DNA of 64,000 nt from Gemmataceae bacterium (GCA_019752375.1 JAIEMG010000040.1:23215-87214), one strand, 5' to 3'; shown: positions 14,006 to 22,842, numbered from the stretch's first letter. Program-made: numbers and translations. Notes: a model not told the origin generated them from the sequence alone.

Positions 14006-15761
14006 CCAATCCCGTCCTGCAGACTGGCTCGCTGCCGTTGAAGAGGCTGCAACGCTTCGGCGGATCGGCCTCCCGTCCTTCGCTGCTGTTGGCATGGGTG
14101 GAGTGCGTTCTGCGACCACCGAGCGTGGACGGTTCGTCACGCTGAAGCGCAGGGCCGTTGCGGATGCACAAGCGGCAACAGGGGGTGTAGTGTGGGCTCT
14201 GTGGCATGAGCTTGGCGGTTCCCCTGCGCCCGTCGCGGCGTTCCGGGAATCCGCGCATCCATTCCCGGAGAAGGTGGATGCCGTCTTGTCGGTCCTCAGG
14301 GGTTGGCTCATCGACGGGTGGCCGTCCGAGATGGCGAAGAGCGAGGTTAGCAGGCACCCAAACGCCTTGGCTGTCCGCGATCGTCTGCCGCCGGACAGTG
14401 GCGATAGGCAGGAATACGACTTGTCCCCGGACCAACGGTTCGGATTCGTGGTAGAGAAGGGCCGCTGGAGCGTTCAATCCAAGGGGAAGTCCTTAACCTC
14501 TTGGCGGATGAGAAAGGATCGCACTGGGGCCGACAGCTTGGATCTGCTTAGTCTTGACCGCCTCTGCGAGTGGATGGCTAAGCATTGGTCGGTGATTGCC
14601 TACGGAGGCGATGTCCGGCCCTTGCCACTCCGTCACTACCAAGTCGCAGCGAGCAGGGCATACGAGAATGCAGAGCTTGCTCACGCGACAAAAAGTGTCG
14701 ATGTGGCCCTCTGGTGGTCTTGCCATGCGGTCCGGTCGGTCGATGCAGAGTTGCCAAACCTGTTCTTTGAACGCCAAGGCGATGTGCTTGTGGTGTCATG
14801 GGACGCAAGCCCGACGCCGACGAAGTTCTACGAAATTCCGACAGGTGAGGAGGCGGTCAAGGTCGATGTGGCAATACCTGCTCTCCGCAGCCTGCTTGAG
14901 GAACGCCTCAAGCTGGTTCAGGAAGATGCCATCGACAATGCTGCCTCTGACCTGATCCTGGGAAACACAGCGTCGGCTGGATACTCCGCAGTGAGGCGAT
15001 ACAATCCGGAAGTGACCAACAAGTGGCTTCTTCATTCTGGCTTCTTGGCGGGTGATGCACAAGATTTCGCTGCAACGGGGACTTCACGTCATCCTGTCGT
15101 GGGGCTTCTCAGAAGCAGTCAAGGGAGTTCTCTCAAGCCCGGAGATTGTGAAGCGATCCTAAAGCTGCTGCGGCCGAGTATCGCAGTGAGTTACGCGAAG
15201 CTGCGTGATCTTGCCAAGGGGCTGCTCGCTGCGATCAATAGCCACGAGCCTTGGGAGTCTGGGTATCGCTTGGCGCGGTCCATCCGGGAGCGGTTGGGGC
15301 TGGCACCTACGGTACATATCGACATGGATCGGTTGGTCCATGAGACGGGGGTTACCATCGCAGATGTGGCACTCGATGATCCGGCCATCCTTGGTGCCTG
15401 CGTGGGCGCTCCGGACTACGCTCCCCTCGTCGTTCTGAACTTGAACTGCGAGGACGCGAAGGGCATCAGCGGTCGTCGCGTCACACTGGCACACGAGTTC
15501 TGCCACCTGTTGTTCGATCGGGCAGGCTTTAGGAGCCTTGCCCGGTTCGAGGGAGCCGGAGCTGACAGCGACCGGTTGATCGAGATGCGGGCGAACGCCT
15601 TCGCGATCGAATTGCTTGTCCCCATGTCAACGCTGATCGACACTGGCGGCGGAGTCGTCGCAGAAGAGCAACTTCCCCTAGTGGCGGAGGAACGGAAGGT
15701 CAGCACTCACGCCCTTCGGTGGCATGTGCGGAACTTGCGGAATCGCCTCACGCAAGTGTGA
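13989..15761 (+). CDS. Large ImmA/IrrE-family metallopeptidase
   Basis: 590 residues from the ATG at 13989, six bases after GAGG; ATGs at 13983, 13992 and 13998 are alternatives. The C-terminal part is an ImmA/IrrE zinc peptidase: HEFCH at 502-506 within TLAHEFCHLLFDRAG, and the third-ligand region EMRANAFAIELLVP near 532. The preceding 450 residues are unrecognised. They include LWWSCHAVRSVDAELPNLFF and an acidic-substrate-like stretch (EIPTGEEAVKVDVAIPALRSLL), and the region near 420 (RLARSIRERLGL) resembles the linker helix common before ImmA domains. ImmA/IrrE peptidases usually cleave a repressor or antitoxin. The start overlaps the stop of the ADP-ribosyltransferase-like gene, implying coupled translation. 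Function as a toxin regulator or defence protein is inference. Confidence 0.75.
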   Translation: MMSMTDQSRPADWLAAVEEAATLRRIGLPSFAAVGMGGVRSATTERGRFVTLKRRAVADAQAATGGVVWALWHELGGSPAPVAAFRESAHPFPEKVDAVLSVLRGWLIDGWPSEMAKSEVSRHPNALAVRDRLPPDSGDRQEYDLSPDQRFGFVVEKGRWSVQSKGKSLTSWRMRKDRTGADSLDLLSLDRLCEWMAKHWSVIAYGGDVRPLPLRHYQVAASRAYENAELAHATKSVDVALWWSCHAVRSVDAELPNLFFERQGDVLVVSWDASPTPTKFYEIPTGEEAVKVDVAIPALRSLLEERLKLVQEDAIDNAASDLILGNTASAGYSAVRRYNPEVTNKWLLHSGFLAGDAQDFAATGTSRHPVVGLLRSSQGSSLKPGDCEAILKLLRPSIAVSYAKLRDLAKGLLAAINSHEPWESGYRLARSIRERLGLAPTVHIDMDRLVHETGVTIADVALDDPAILGACVGAPDYAPLVVLNLNCEDAKGISGRRVTLAHEFCHLLFDRAGFRSLARFEGAGADSDRLIEMRANAFAIELLVPMSTLIDTGGGVVAEEQLPLVAEERKVSTHALRWHVRNLRNRLTQV

Positions 15762-15987
15762 TGCCCGGGAAGGCAGGACTTGCCTGTTTCCCCGGGTCAT
15801 CTCTAATCCTATCGAGCGCGTGCCTCCAGTCCATTGCGATCCGCCTCTGGGCCCCCTGGTCATCAAAGCCAAGGGCGGTTGGTTCGACTGCGTTTTTAGC
15901 GTCGATGATCAGACCGAACCCGAATGTGTTCTGGCTGGTTGGTTTTCACGCGGAATTTCGGCCCATCGGGCCGATCTAGCCGCGCAG

Positions 15988-16034
15988 GAGCCCACTGCCC
16001 CAAACCCAGTCCGACCACGGCCACGTTCTTCTTG
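15988..16034 (-). pseudogene. Fragment duplicating the 3' end of mutS2
   Basis: About 44 bp here match 16487-16530 inside mutS2 with roughly nine in ten bases identical; on the minus strand it spells KKNVAVVGLGLGQW versus KKNVAVVSLGLGQW in MutS2. It lies just beyond the stop of the 121-residue gene. The rest of 15762-16043 holds no gene I can support. Confidence 0.55.
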
Positions 16035-16043
16035 CCTCGTCCG

Positions 16044-16409
16044 TCAAGCACCCTCGGGAGCCGGTGCTGGGTAGTTCGCAGCCAAGTCGGTGACGACCTC
16101 CTGGATCATGGCGACACAGCTTGGGTTGCTTTGGAGCAATTCGTCGAGCAGGCGACGGGCCTGTTCGATCTGAGCGCCGCGCCAGAAGCAGGAGGCAGCG
16201 CTCAGGCGGCTGCGCAAAGCGAGATCCGATTGGCCGATTTGTTCATAGTCATCGGCCAGGACCAGCTCGAGGTGGGCGCCTGCCAGGAAATGACGGACCT
16301 GACCAACCCGATCGCCGCGCATTTCCGCGAGCATGGCCCGTTGCACTTCACGTGCTTTGACCGTGACGAGCATGTCGCTTACCGGAGACTGAATGGTGGA
16401 CATCGGCAT
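16044..16409 (-). CDS. Hypothetical helical protein
   Basis: 121 residues, soluble, with helical heptad-like segments (AREVQRAMLAEMRGDRVGQV, LRSRLSAASCFWRGAQIEQA, RRLLDELLQSNPSCVAMIQE). The alternation resembles one or two TPR-like helical pairs, but no family is recognised. It lies 39 bp downstream of mutS2 on the same strand and could be cotranscribed with it. No catalytic motif seen. Confidence 0.5.
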   Translation of the reverse strand: MPMSTIQSPVSDMLVTVKAREVQRAMLAEMRGDRVGQVRHFLAGAHLELVLADDYEQIGQSDLALRSRLSAASCFWRGAQIEQARRLLDELLQSNPSCVAMIQEVVTDLAANYPAPAPEGA

Positions 16410-16448
16410 CTCCCCAGCCGGGACATGAATGTCAATCGGACCGCAGCC

Positions 16449-18581
16449 TTACCCGTCCACCGGAAACACCTGATCCAGCGGCACCTCCCACTGCCCCAGT
16501 CCCAGGCTGACCACGGCCACGTTCTTCTTGTGGTCGACGCGGACAATGCGCCCCGGCTTGTCGTACTTCGGCACGCGGACCGAATCGTTGGGCTGGAGCT
16601 TCAACCGGATCTCGCGCAGGCGCGCTGCCTCAGCTGCCTCGCGCTCCATTTTCTCCATCTTCAGGCGAAGCTCTTCGCGCTGACGTTCAGCCCCGTGCTG
16701 TGCGGCCAGCGCTTCCTCGCGGGCCTTCTCGGCGACTTCGCGCAATTGTTGCAGCTGGGCCATCTCGGGGGCGCGGCGCTGCTTCCTTCTCAAGTAACGA
16801 TGCGCTCGCCGCAGCAGGTCACGGGGCAGCTTGAGGCGCCGTGCGATCTTCAAGGCGTTGCTCGCGCCGAACTGGCCGATGTGCAAGCGATAGGTCGGCC
16901 GCAGCGTCTCCACGTCGAACTCCACCGCCGCATTCTCGGCGCGCTCGTTCGAGAAGGCGTAAGTCTTCAGGTCGCCCAGGTGGGTTGTCACCATCGCCCG
17001 GCAGCCTTTCCGGTCCAGTTCGTCGAGGATGGCACGGCCGAGCGCGGCCCCCTCGGTCGGGTCGGTGCCGGCGCCAAGCTCGTCGAGCAGCACCAGGCTG
17101 TTCGCGTCGGCTGCGGCCAGGATCGAGGCGATGCGAGAGATGTGAGAACTGAATGTGCTCAGCGACTGTTCCAGGCTCTGCTCGTCGCCGATATCGGCCA
17201 GGATTTGATGAAAGACCGGAACATTGCTGCCTTCCCCGGCAGGGATGTGCATGCCCGACTGGGCCATCAGACACAAAAGCGCGGTGGTTTTGAGCGTGAC
17301 CGTCTTGCCGCCCGTGTTCGGCCCCGTGATGACCAGCAAATTGAACGGCGTGCCAAGACGAACATCGATCGGAACAACGGTCCGAGTTTCGAGTTCTGGG
17401 TTCCGGGTTTCGAGTTCCGCGTTCGGAGTTGCGGGTTTCGGGTTTCGGATTCCGGGTTCCGGGTTCCGCGTTTCGGGTTCCGCGTTCGGAGTTGGCACAC
17501 GGCCAGGACCGGATTCAGTGGTCTCTGAACCCGGAACTTGAAACTCCGAACTCGAAACGCCGAGCCCGGAACTCGAAACCCGAACCTCCGAACTCGGAAC
17601 TCGGAACTGGGAACTGGGAACTCGAAACATCTGCTCCAACAGCGGATGCCGGGCCTGTCGCAGCCACAGTAGGCCTTCAGTGTTGATGTCGGGCGACGCC
17701 AGGCCGTAGTCGCGGCTGTAGCGGGCTTTCGCGGTGATCAGGTCGACCTCGGCCATCACCTCGATGGCCCGGTTCAGCGGGTGCGATACCTTGCCGACGT
17801 CGGCGGACAGACGTCGCAGGATGCGGCGGATCTCGCGTTCTTCCTCGCCCTTGAGCACGGCACGTTCAGCACTGAGGTTGGCGACGCCGGCTGGTTCGAT
17901 GAACAGCGTTTCGCCCGTACTGCTGGTGCGATGGACGACGCCGGGCACCTTGTGGCGGAAGTTGACGGCCACCGGCAAGACGTAGTGGTCGCCGCTGACA
18001 GTGGCGTTGGGATAGCGAAGGATTTTACGCAACTCCGGATCGCGGAGGAGACGCTTGATCTGGTTCTGCACGCGCTCGTCAATGCCGGCGAGCTGTAGCC
18101 GGATGTTCGCCAACGGCCGGCTGGCCATGTCGAGGACGTGGCCGCGCGAATCGATGCAGCCGCTGATCGCCTTGGCCACCACGCCCATGTCTTCGATCGG
18201 CGCCAGCAGGGTCATCAGTCGCTGGCAACGCTCGTTGAGGCGCATCCGATAGCGATACATGTTGCCGGTGCAGGCAAGCGTGTCGGCCACTTCGAGCAGC
18301 TGCTCGGCCGTCAGCATCGAGCCGATGGCGGCGCGGCGAACGACCAGGCGAACGTCGTGCAGGCCCCCGAAGGGGGGCGGCTGGCCCTGGCCCAGGGCAT
18401 CGACCATCTCGGTCACCAAAGCCAGGCGGGCGCGGATCTTGTCCGCATCGATCGAGGGCTCGATCTGCCGGGCCAGCTCCTTGCCCAGCGAGGAGGCGCA
18501 GTAGCCCGCCAGCAGGTCGCGGACCTTGTCGAACTGCAGCAGCTCCAGCGTGTGTGCGTCCATCAATGCCGTGTCATCCAT
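16449..18581 (-). CDS. mutS2: MutS2 ATPase lacking the Smr domain and carrying a repeat insertion
   Basis: 710 residues from the ATG at 18579-18581 (ATG at 18563 is possible). The start MDAHTLELLQFDKV and the core LLVITGPNTGGKTVTLKTTA (Walker A near 420-428), followed by LVLLDELGAGTDPTEGAALG, identify MutS2, which acts on recombination intermediates or collided ribosomes in other bacteria. A coiled-coil follows, and the protein ends with the KOW-like VRVPKYDKPGRIVRVDHKKN. MutS2 of about 785 residues normally continues into a C-terminal Smr nuclease domain; none is present here. About 85 residues (316-402) are an in-frame heptamer repeat array just before the ATPase domain, so the conserved part is only about 625 residues. 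Confidence 0.93.
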   Translation of the reverse strand: MDDTALMDAHTLELLQFDKVRDLLAGYCASSLGKELARQIEPSIDADKIRARLALVTEMVDALGQGQPPPFGGLHDVRLVVRRAAIGSMLTAEQLLEVADTLACTGNMYRYRMRLNERCQRLMTLLAPIEDMGVVAKAISGCIDSRGHVLDMASRPLANIRLQLAGIDERVQNQIKRLLRDPELRKILRYPNATVSGDHYVLPVAVNFRHKVPGVVHRTSSTGETLFIEPAGVANLSAERAVLKGEEEREIRRILRRLSADVGKVSHPLNRAIEVMAEVDLITAKARYSRDYGLASPDINTEGLLWLRQARHPLLEQMFRVPSSQFRVPSSEVRVSSSGLGVSSSEFQVPGSETTESGPGRVPTPNAEPETRNPEPGIRNPKPATPNAELETRNPELETRTVVPIDVRLGTPFNLLVITGPNTGGKTVTLKTTALLCLMAQSGMHIPAGEGSNVPVFHQILADIGDEQSLEQSLSTFSSHISRIASILAAADANSLVLLDELGAGTDPTEGAALGRAILDELDRKGCRAMVTTHLGDLKTYAFSNERAENAAVEFDVETLRPTYRLHIGQFGASNALKIARRLKLPRDLLRRAHRYLRRKQRRAPEMAQLQQLREVAEKAREEALAAQHGAERQREELRLKMEKMEREAAEAARLREIRLKLQPNDSVRVPKYDKPGRIVRVDHKKNVAVVSLGLGQWEVPLDQVFPVDG
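17378..17636. repeat. Heptamer inverted array inside mutS2
   Basis: Tandem GTTCCGA/GTTTCGG-type heptamers, a central spacer near 17497-17530, then inverted units. It is the same family as uvrA inserts 1 and 5. In MutS2 it reads as SSQFRVPSSEVRVSS-type then PETRNPEPGIRNP-type heptads. Confidence 0.9.
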
Positions 18582-18888
18582 GTATGCGAGGACAACCCCC
18601 GTCGGGGTTGGGTTCGGGGTACGATTGCTGACGACTGCGCGTTCAATGCAACCCCAACGTGGGTAAGGCCTGTCACGTCCCAACGATGCAATGCCGAGCG
18701 AACGCAGTGGGTCGTCCAGGCGCGCCCCCAGCGGCTTTGGCATCGCTCGCGCCATTGCCGGTCGTGGGCTGGTCCTGTGAGTGAATTGTAATGGAGTGGC
18801 GCGTGTGTGCCACCCCGTTGCACCGTACCGCTGCTCCGCGTACAGTGTGACGCATCCTTGAGCGATCCTCGTCGGTGGAGATTTGACC

Positions 18889-20868
18889 ATGCCATCCCGC
18901 GCTCGCCTTGCCGCCCTGCTCGTTGCTGGCTTCCTGGTTGCGCTGATGCCCGCCACCGCGGCGGACGATCTGCCGCAGATGAAGTTCAACGACGTCAAGG
19001 AGATCGCGCCCGGCGTTTTCTTCCGCTATTCGTCCATCAGCGCCACCGATCCGAAGATTCCCTTCGGTGGCAGCAACAATATCTGGGTGGTGTTCGAGGA
19101 CTATGTCGTCGTCGTCGACGCCAACTTCCCCAAGGAGGCGAAGGACGTGGTCGCGGCTGTCAAGAAGACGACCGACAAGCCGATCCGCTACGTCTTCGAC
19201 ACGCACCATCACGGCGACCACGCCTACGGCAACGCGGTCTTTGCCGCGGAAGGCGCCAGTGTGATTTCCCAGGCGAATTGCGCCCGGCTCCTGCGCATCA
19301 ATGGTCCGGAGGAGTTCAAGAAGGAAGGCATGGTGCGCAAGGACGTGAAGGAAAGCACGCTCAAGGTGCCCAACGTCATCTTCGACGACAAGCTGGTGCT
19401 CGACGACGGCAAGGGCCAGCGCGTCGAGTTCCTGTTCATGGGCCATGCCCACACCGCCGGCGATGCCTGTGCGTATATCCCAAAGGCGAAGGTCCTCTGC
19501 ACGGGCGATGCCTGCGTCAACGGCGCTTACAACTACATGGGGCATTCGGATTCCGCGTCGTGGATTCGCGCCCTGGAGAAGATGCAACAGCTGGAAGTCA
19601 AGATGGTCGCGCCCGGCCACGGTCCACTCGCCGGCAAGGAACTGCTCGAAAAGCAGAAACGCTACTTCGTCGAACTGCGCCAGTTCGTTCAGAAGGGCAT
19701 TGAGGCAGGCAAGGACGTGGAAGCCCTCGTCAAGGAGATCGATTTCCCCTGGTACAAGGAATGGACGGGCGTCAAGCCGGCCGGGGACAACGTCAAGCAC
19801 GTCTATGCCGAGCTGACCGGCCAGGTCATGCCCTGGGACTTCACGGAGGACTTCGGCATCTACGAAGGCCCGTCGCCGTCGAAGAAGGACAAGGACTGGC
19901 AGGAGCCGAAACGCATCGTGGTGCCCGCGGGCCTGATGCCGGCGAAGATCAACGAGCTGAAACGCGTGGCGCCGAAGATCGAGTTCGTGCCGGTCAAGAA
20001 TGCGGAGGAAGCGGCCAAGGCCGCGGCCGACGCGGACGCGGTGCTCGGCTTCTGCACGGCCGACATCGCCAGGAACGGGAAAAACCTGCGCTGGATTCAG
20101 GTCGGCCATGCCGGTGTCGAGAAAGACCTGGCGCCGGAGGTGGTCAAGAGCAAGGCCACAGTGACGAACACGGCCCGGCTCTATGGTCCCAACGTGGCTG
20201 ACCAGGCCCTGGCGCTGTTGCTCTGCCTCACCCGCGGCGTCAAGGCGCCAGTCGACGGCGGCTCCGGCAAGCTGCCGACGTGGGATGCCCTCAAGGACGG
20301 CGTCAAGCCGCAGGAGCTGCACGGCAAGTCGATGCTGATCGTCGGCCTGGGCGGCATCGGGACTCAGATCGCCCGGCGCGGCAATGCCTTTGGCATGCGC
20401 GTCATGGCCGTCGATCCCAAGGAAGACCTGGTGCGCCCCGATTTCGTGTTCAGCCTCGACAAGCCCGCGAAGCTCATGGAACTGTTGCCGAAGGCCGACG
20501 TGGTCGTACTGGCCTGCCCCCTGACGGACCAGACCAAGGGCATGTTCGGCGCGGAGCAGTTCAAGGCCATGAAGCCGACCGCGTACTTGATCAACATCGC
20601 CCGCGGCGGCATCGTCAAGACCGACGCATTGGCGGCAGCCCTGGAGAAGAAGCAAATCGCCGGCGCCGGCCTGGACGTGACCGATCCGGAGCCGTTGCCA
20701 GATGGCCATGCACTGTGGAAGCGGTCGAATGTCGTCATCAGTCCGCACCAGGGCGGCCAGTCGGACGACGCCCGCGATCGGCAATGGCGGCTGTGGCGCG
20801 AGAACGTGCGCCGCTTTGCCGTGGGAGAGCCCCTGCTGTGCGTGGTGGACAAGGAGAAGGGGTATTGA
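18889..20868 (+). CDS. Secreted metallo-beta-lactamase / D-2-hydroxyacid dehydrogenase fusion
   Basis: 659 residues from the ATG at 18889. A signal peptide (RLAALLVAGFLVALMPATAA) leads into a metallo-beta-lactamase-fold domain: HHHGDH at 106-111, then GHAHTAGD, CTGDACVNG and APGHGP, supplying the usual zinc ligands. From about residue 340 a D-isomer 2-hydroxyacid dehydrogenase domain follows, with the NAD-binding VGLGGIGTQIA near 485, INIARGGIVKTDAL, and the C-terminal ISPHQGG containing the catalytic-type His. Each half is near full length for a domain of its kind. An exported NAD-dependent dehydrogenase is odd, because NAD is not normally available outside the cytoplasm. Substrates unknown. 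Confidence 0.85.
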   Translation: MPSRARLAALLVAGFLVALMPATAADDLPQMKFNDVKEIAPGVFFRYSSISATDPKIPFGGSNNIWVVFEDYVVVVDANFPKEAKDVVAAVKKTTDKPIRYVFDTHHHGDHAYGNAVFAAEGASVISQANCARLLRINGPEEFKKEGMVRKDVKESTLKVPNVIFDDKLVLDDGKGQRVEFLFMGHAHTAGDACAYIPKAKVLCTGDACVNGAYNYMGHSDSASWIRALEKMQQLEVKMVAPGHGPLAGKELLEKQKRYFVELRQFVQKGIEAGKDVEALVKEIDFPWYKEWTGVKPAGDNVKHVYAELTGQVMPWDFTEDFGIYEGPSPSKKDKDWQEPKRIVVPAGLMPAKINELKRVAPKIEFVPVKNAEEAAKAAADADAVLGFCTADIARNGKNLRWIQVGHAGVEKDLAPEVVKSKATVTNTARLYGPNVADQALALLLCLTRGVKAPVDGGSGKLPTWDALKDGVKPQELHGKSMLIVGLGGIGTQIARRGNAFGMRVMAVDPKEDLVRPDFVFSLDKPAKLMELLPKADVVVLACPLTDQTKGMFGAEQFKAMKPTAYLINIARGGIVKTDALAAALEKKQIAGAGLDVTDPEPLPDGHALWKRSNVVISPHQGGQSDDARDRQWRLWRENVRRFAVGEPLLCVVDKEKGY

Positions 20869-20920
20869 GAGAATACGGGGTATCGCAAGACCGTCAGCAG
20901 ACTTTCTGGGGGCAGAAATC

Positions 20921-21142
20921 ATGAACAACGGCACGCCGCCTGATGACCGCGAGTTCGATGTGCTTCCCCCGGCAATCACGCACCTGTATCCGGGCAAGTG
21001 CATCATCTATAGCGAAGACGAACAGCGCGTCATCGGCGTGGGCGACACCTGGGAGGAGGCGGCGGACCAGGCCGAAGCCTCCGGGGTGAAAGGGCTTTGG
21101 CACTTTGGATTTGCCGAATACGCTGATGTCTCCGATTTTTAG
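20921..21142 (+). CDS. Small hypothetical protein (DUF5678-like)
   Basis: 73 residues from the ATG at 20921. The segment YPGKCIIYSEDEQRVIGVGD followed by TWEEAADQAEASGV resembles the short DUF5678 fold (strand, strand, Glu/Ala-rich helix). Such genes often precede a retropepsin-like gene, as here: the next start is 8 bp away. Resemblance judged by eye only. Confidence 0.55.
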   Translation: MNNGTPPDDREFDVLPPAITHLYPGKCIIYSEDEQRVIGVGDTWEEAADQAEASGVKGLWHFGFAEYADVSDF

Positions 21143-21150
21143 GACCCGGG

Positions 21151-21582
21151 ATGCAGTTTCCGTACACCGAGGTTCGGCCAGGGAGTTTTCGGCCCAAGAT
21201 TCCTGTCCTGGTCCGGGGAGTCGGTTCCTTGCACGTGATCGATGGCCTGCTGGACACGGGCGCGGACCGCACCATGGTTCCCCTTCAGGTCGCGTTGAAC
21301 CTGGGTATCGACGTGGCAACCCTCGGTCCGGAAGTGCGGTTGCAATCGGGGACCGGACAAATCCTGAGTTGTCGAATCGCGCATCTCATCCTGGAATTGA
21401 GGCGCCTCACCGAGCAAATCACCTGGCTGGCCGAAGTGGTTGTTCCGACCCAGCATCTTCCACACGCGTACTGGGGCTTCAAAGGCTTCCTCGAGTTCTT
21501 CCGCGCCGAGTTCGACGGACCGAATCACCTGATCACATTGACCGCGGGCGACAACCTACCGGCGACCGTTGCACCGCCGTGA
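21151..21582 (+). CDS. Retropepsin-like aspartic protease
   Basis: 143 residues. IDGLLDTGADRTMVPLQVAL at about residues 29-48 contains the D-T-G-A active-site motif and the downstream hydrophobic strand of single-domain aspartic proteases, which work as dimers. Cytosolic: no signal peptide. It pairs with the 73-residue gene just upstream; in other bacteria similar pairs look like toxin-antitoxin-type neighbours, but no function is established to my knowledge. Confidence 0.7.
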   Translation: MQFPYTEVRPGSFRPKIPVLVRGVGSLHVIDGLLDTGADRTMVPLQVALNLGIDVATLGPEVRLQSGTGQILSCRIAHLILELRRLTEQITWLAEVVVPTQHLPHAYWGFKGFLEFFRAEFDGPNHLITLTAGDNLPATVAPP

Positions 21583-21610
21583 TCGTTCCCCCGTAACTGA
21601 CGAGGTTCAA

Positions 21611-22348
21611 ATGCGAATCGTATGCACGGGTTTGCTCGTATGCTTCCTCGGTGCCCAGTTTGTGGCACCCGCCGTGGCCGACGACAAGGCCGATGCGCAA
21701 GCCATCGTCGACAAGGCCCTCAAGGCCCTGGGCGGCGAGGCCAAGCTGGCTAAGTTCAAGGCCCAGACCTGGAACGAGAAAGGCACCTACTACGGCATGG
21801 GCGAGGGGCTGCCCTTCACCGGCAAGTACGCCATTCAGTTCCCCGACAAGTTCCGCATGGAGATCGAGAACGTGTTCACGATCGTCGTGGATGGCGACAA
21901 GGGCTGGATGCAGGGCGGCGGCGAGACAAAGGACCTGACGAAGGAGCAACTCGCGGGCCAGAAGCAGATGCTCTACGGTGGGTGGGTGTCGTCCTTGCAG
22001 ACGATCAAGGACAAGGAGTTCACTCTAGCCACTCAGGGTGAAATCAAGATCGACAAGGACGCGGCGCTGGGCGTAAAGGTGTCGCGCAAGGGCAAGCCCG
22101 ACGTGCTGCTCTTCTTCGACAAGGCGACCGGCCTGTTGGCCAAGTCGGAGTTCCCCGTGCTGTCCGATGAGCTCAAAGGCAAGGAAGTGAAGCAAGAGAC
22201 CTTCTTCAGCGAGTACAAAGAAGTGGACGGCGTCAAGATTCCGATGAAGGTGGTCATCAAGCGCGAGGGCAAGGTGTTCGTCGAAGCACAGCTTCAGGAT
22301 GTGAAGCCGCTGGACAAGGTGGACCCCAAGCTCTTTGCGAAACCGTGA
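21611..22348 (+). CDS. Secreted LolA-like protein
   Basis: 245 residues from the ATG at 21611. A signal peptide (VCTGLLVCFLGAQFVAPAVA) precedes ADAQAIVDKALKALGGEAKL, the usual start of planctomycete outer-membrane-lipoprotein-sorting-like proteins. Beta-rich repeats such as FPDKFRMEIENVFTIVVDGD and KVSRKGKPDVLLFFDKATGL follow, as in the LolA/LolB half-barrel. It probably binds a lipid or hydrophobic ligand in the periplasm (inference). It stands alone, 28 bp after the protease gene. Confidence 0.6.
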   Translation: MRIVCTGLLVCFLGAQFVAPAVADDKADAQAIVDKALKALGGEAKLAKFKAQTWNEKGTYYGMGEGLPFTGKYAIQFPDKFRMEIENVFTIVVDGDKGWMQGGGETKDLTKEQLAGQKQMLYGGWVSSLQTIKDKEFTLATQGEIKIDKDAALGVKVSRKGKPDVLLFFDKATGLLAKSEFPVLSDELKGKEVKQETFFSEYKEVDGVKIPMKVVIKREGKVFVEAQLQDVKPLDKVDPKLFAKP

Positions 22349-22435
22349 GGCCGCTTCGACGCGAAGCTTCAACGGCCGCGCTCCATACGGCAACGTGGGG
22401 CGCGGCTCGTCTCATGAAGACAGCAGGTTTTCCGA

Positions 22436-22804
22436 ATGGAACTGATGCTGGCTCGCTTCTGGTGGCTGCTGGTGGGCCACGCGGTCGGGGATTTCGCGCT
22501 CCAGAGCGAGGCAATGGCCATCGAGAAGAATCGCCACAGCAAGAGCGTGCTCCAGCGCGCGGTGCCCTGGTTCTACTGGCTCTCGGCCCATTCGCTCCTC
22601 CACGGTGCGGCCGTGGGACTGATCACGCAGTCCGTCTGGCTGGGTCTCGTCGAGACCGTGCTGCACTGGGTCATCGACTTCGTCAAGTGCGAACACTGGA
22701 CCAACATCCACCAGGACCAAGTGCTGCACATCCTTTGCAAAGTCGCCTGGGCCGTGCTGTCGGTGCAGGTGCCGGAACTGCACACGCCGCTGTCCCGGAT
22801 GTGA
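22436..22804 (+). CDS. DUF3307 membrane protein
   Basis: 122 residues. FWWLLVGHAVGDFALQSEAM at the start and ETVLHWVIDFVKCEH in the middle match DUF3307 (HxxxDFxLQ and HxxxDxxK patterns). About three membrane helices. The function of the family is unknown. It is convergent with the next gene. Confidence 0.75.
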   Translation: MELMLARFWWLLVGHAVGDFALQSEAMAIEKNRHSKSVLQRAVPWFYWLSAHSLLHGAAVGLITQSVWLGLVETVLHWVIDFVKCEHWTNIHQDQVLHILCKVAWAVLSVQVPELHTPLSRM

Positions 22805-22842
22805 TCATCAGCCTCGGCGTGGCCCTCGGCCTTTCTGGTTTT

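Noticed and set aside
15924..17528. Open frame of 534 residues on the plus strand
   Set aside because: Antisense to mutS2 and the 121-residue gene; the MutS2 motifs are on the minus strand. It ends in the repeat array.
18582..18998. Upstream extension of the mutS2 frame
   Set aside because: Open but without similarity to MutS2; the true start is MDDTALMDAHTL or MDAHTL.
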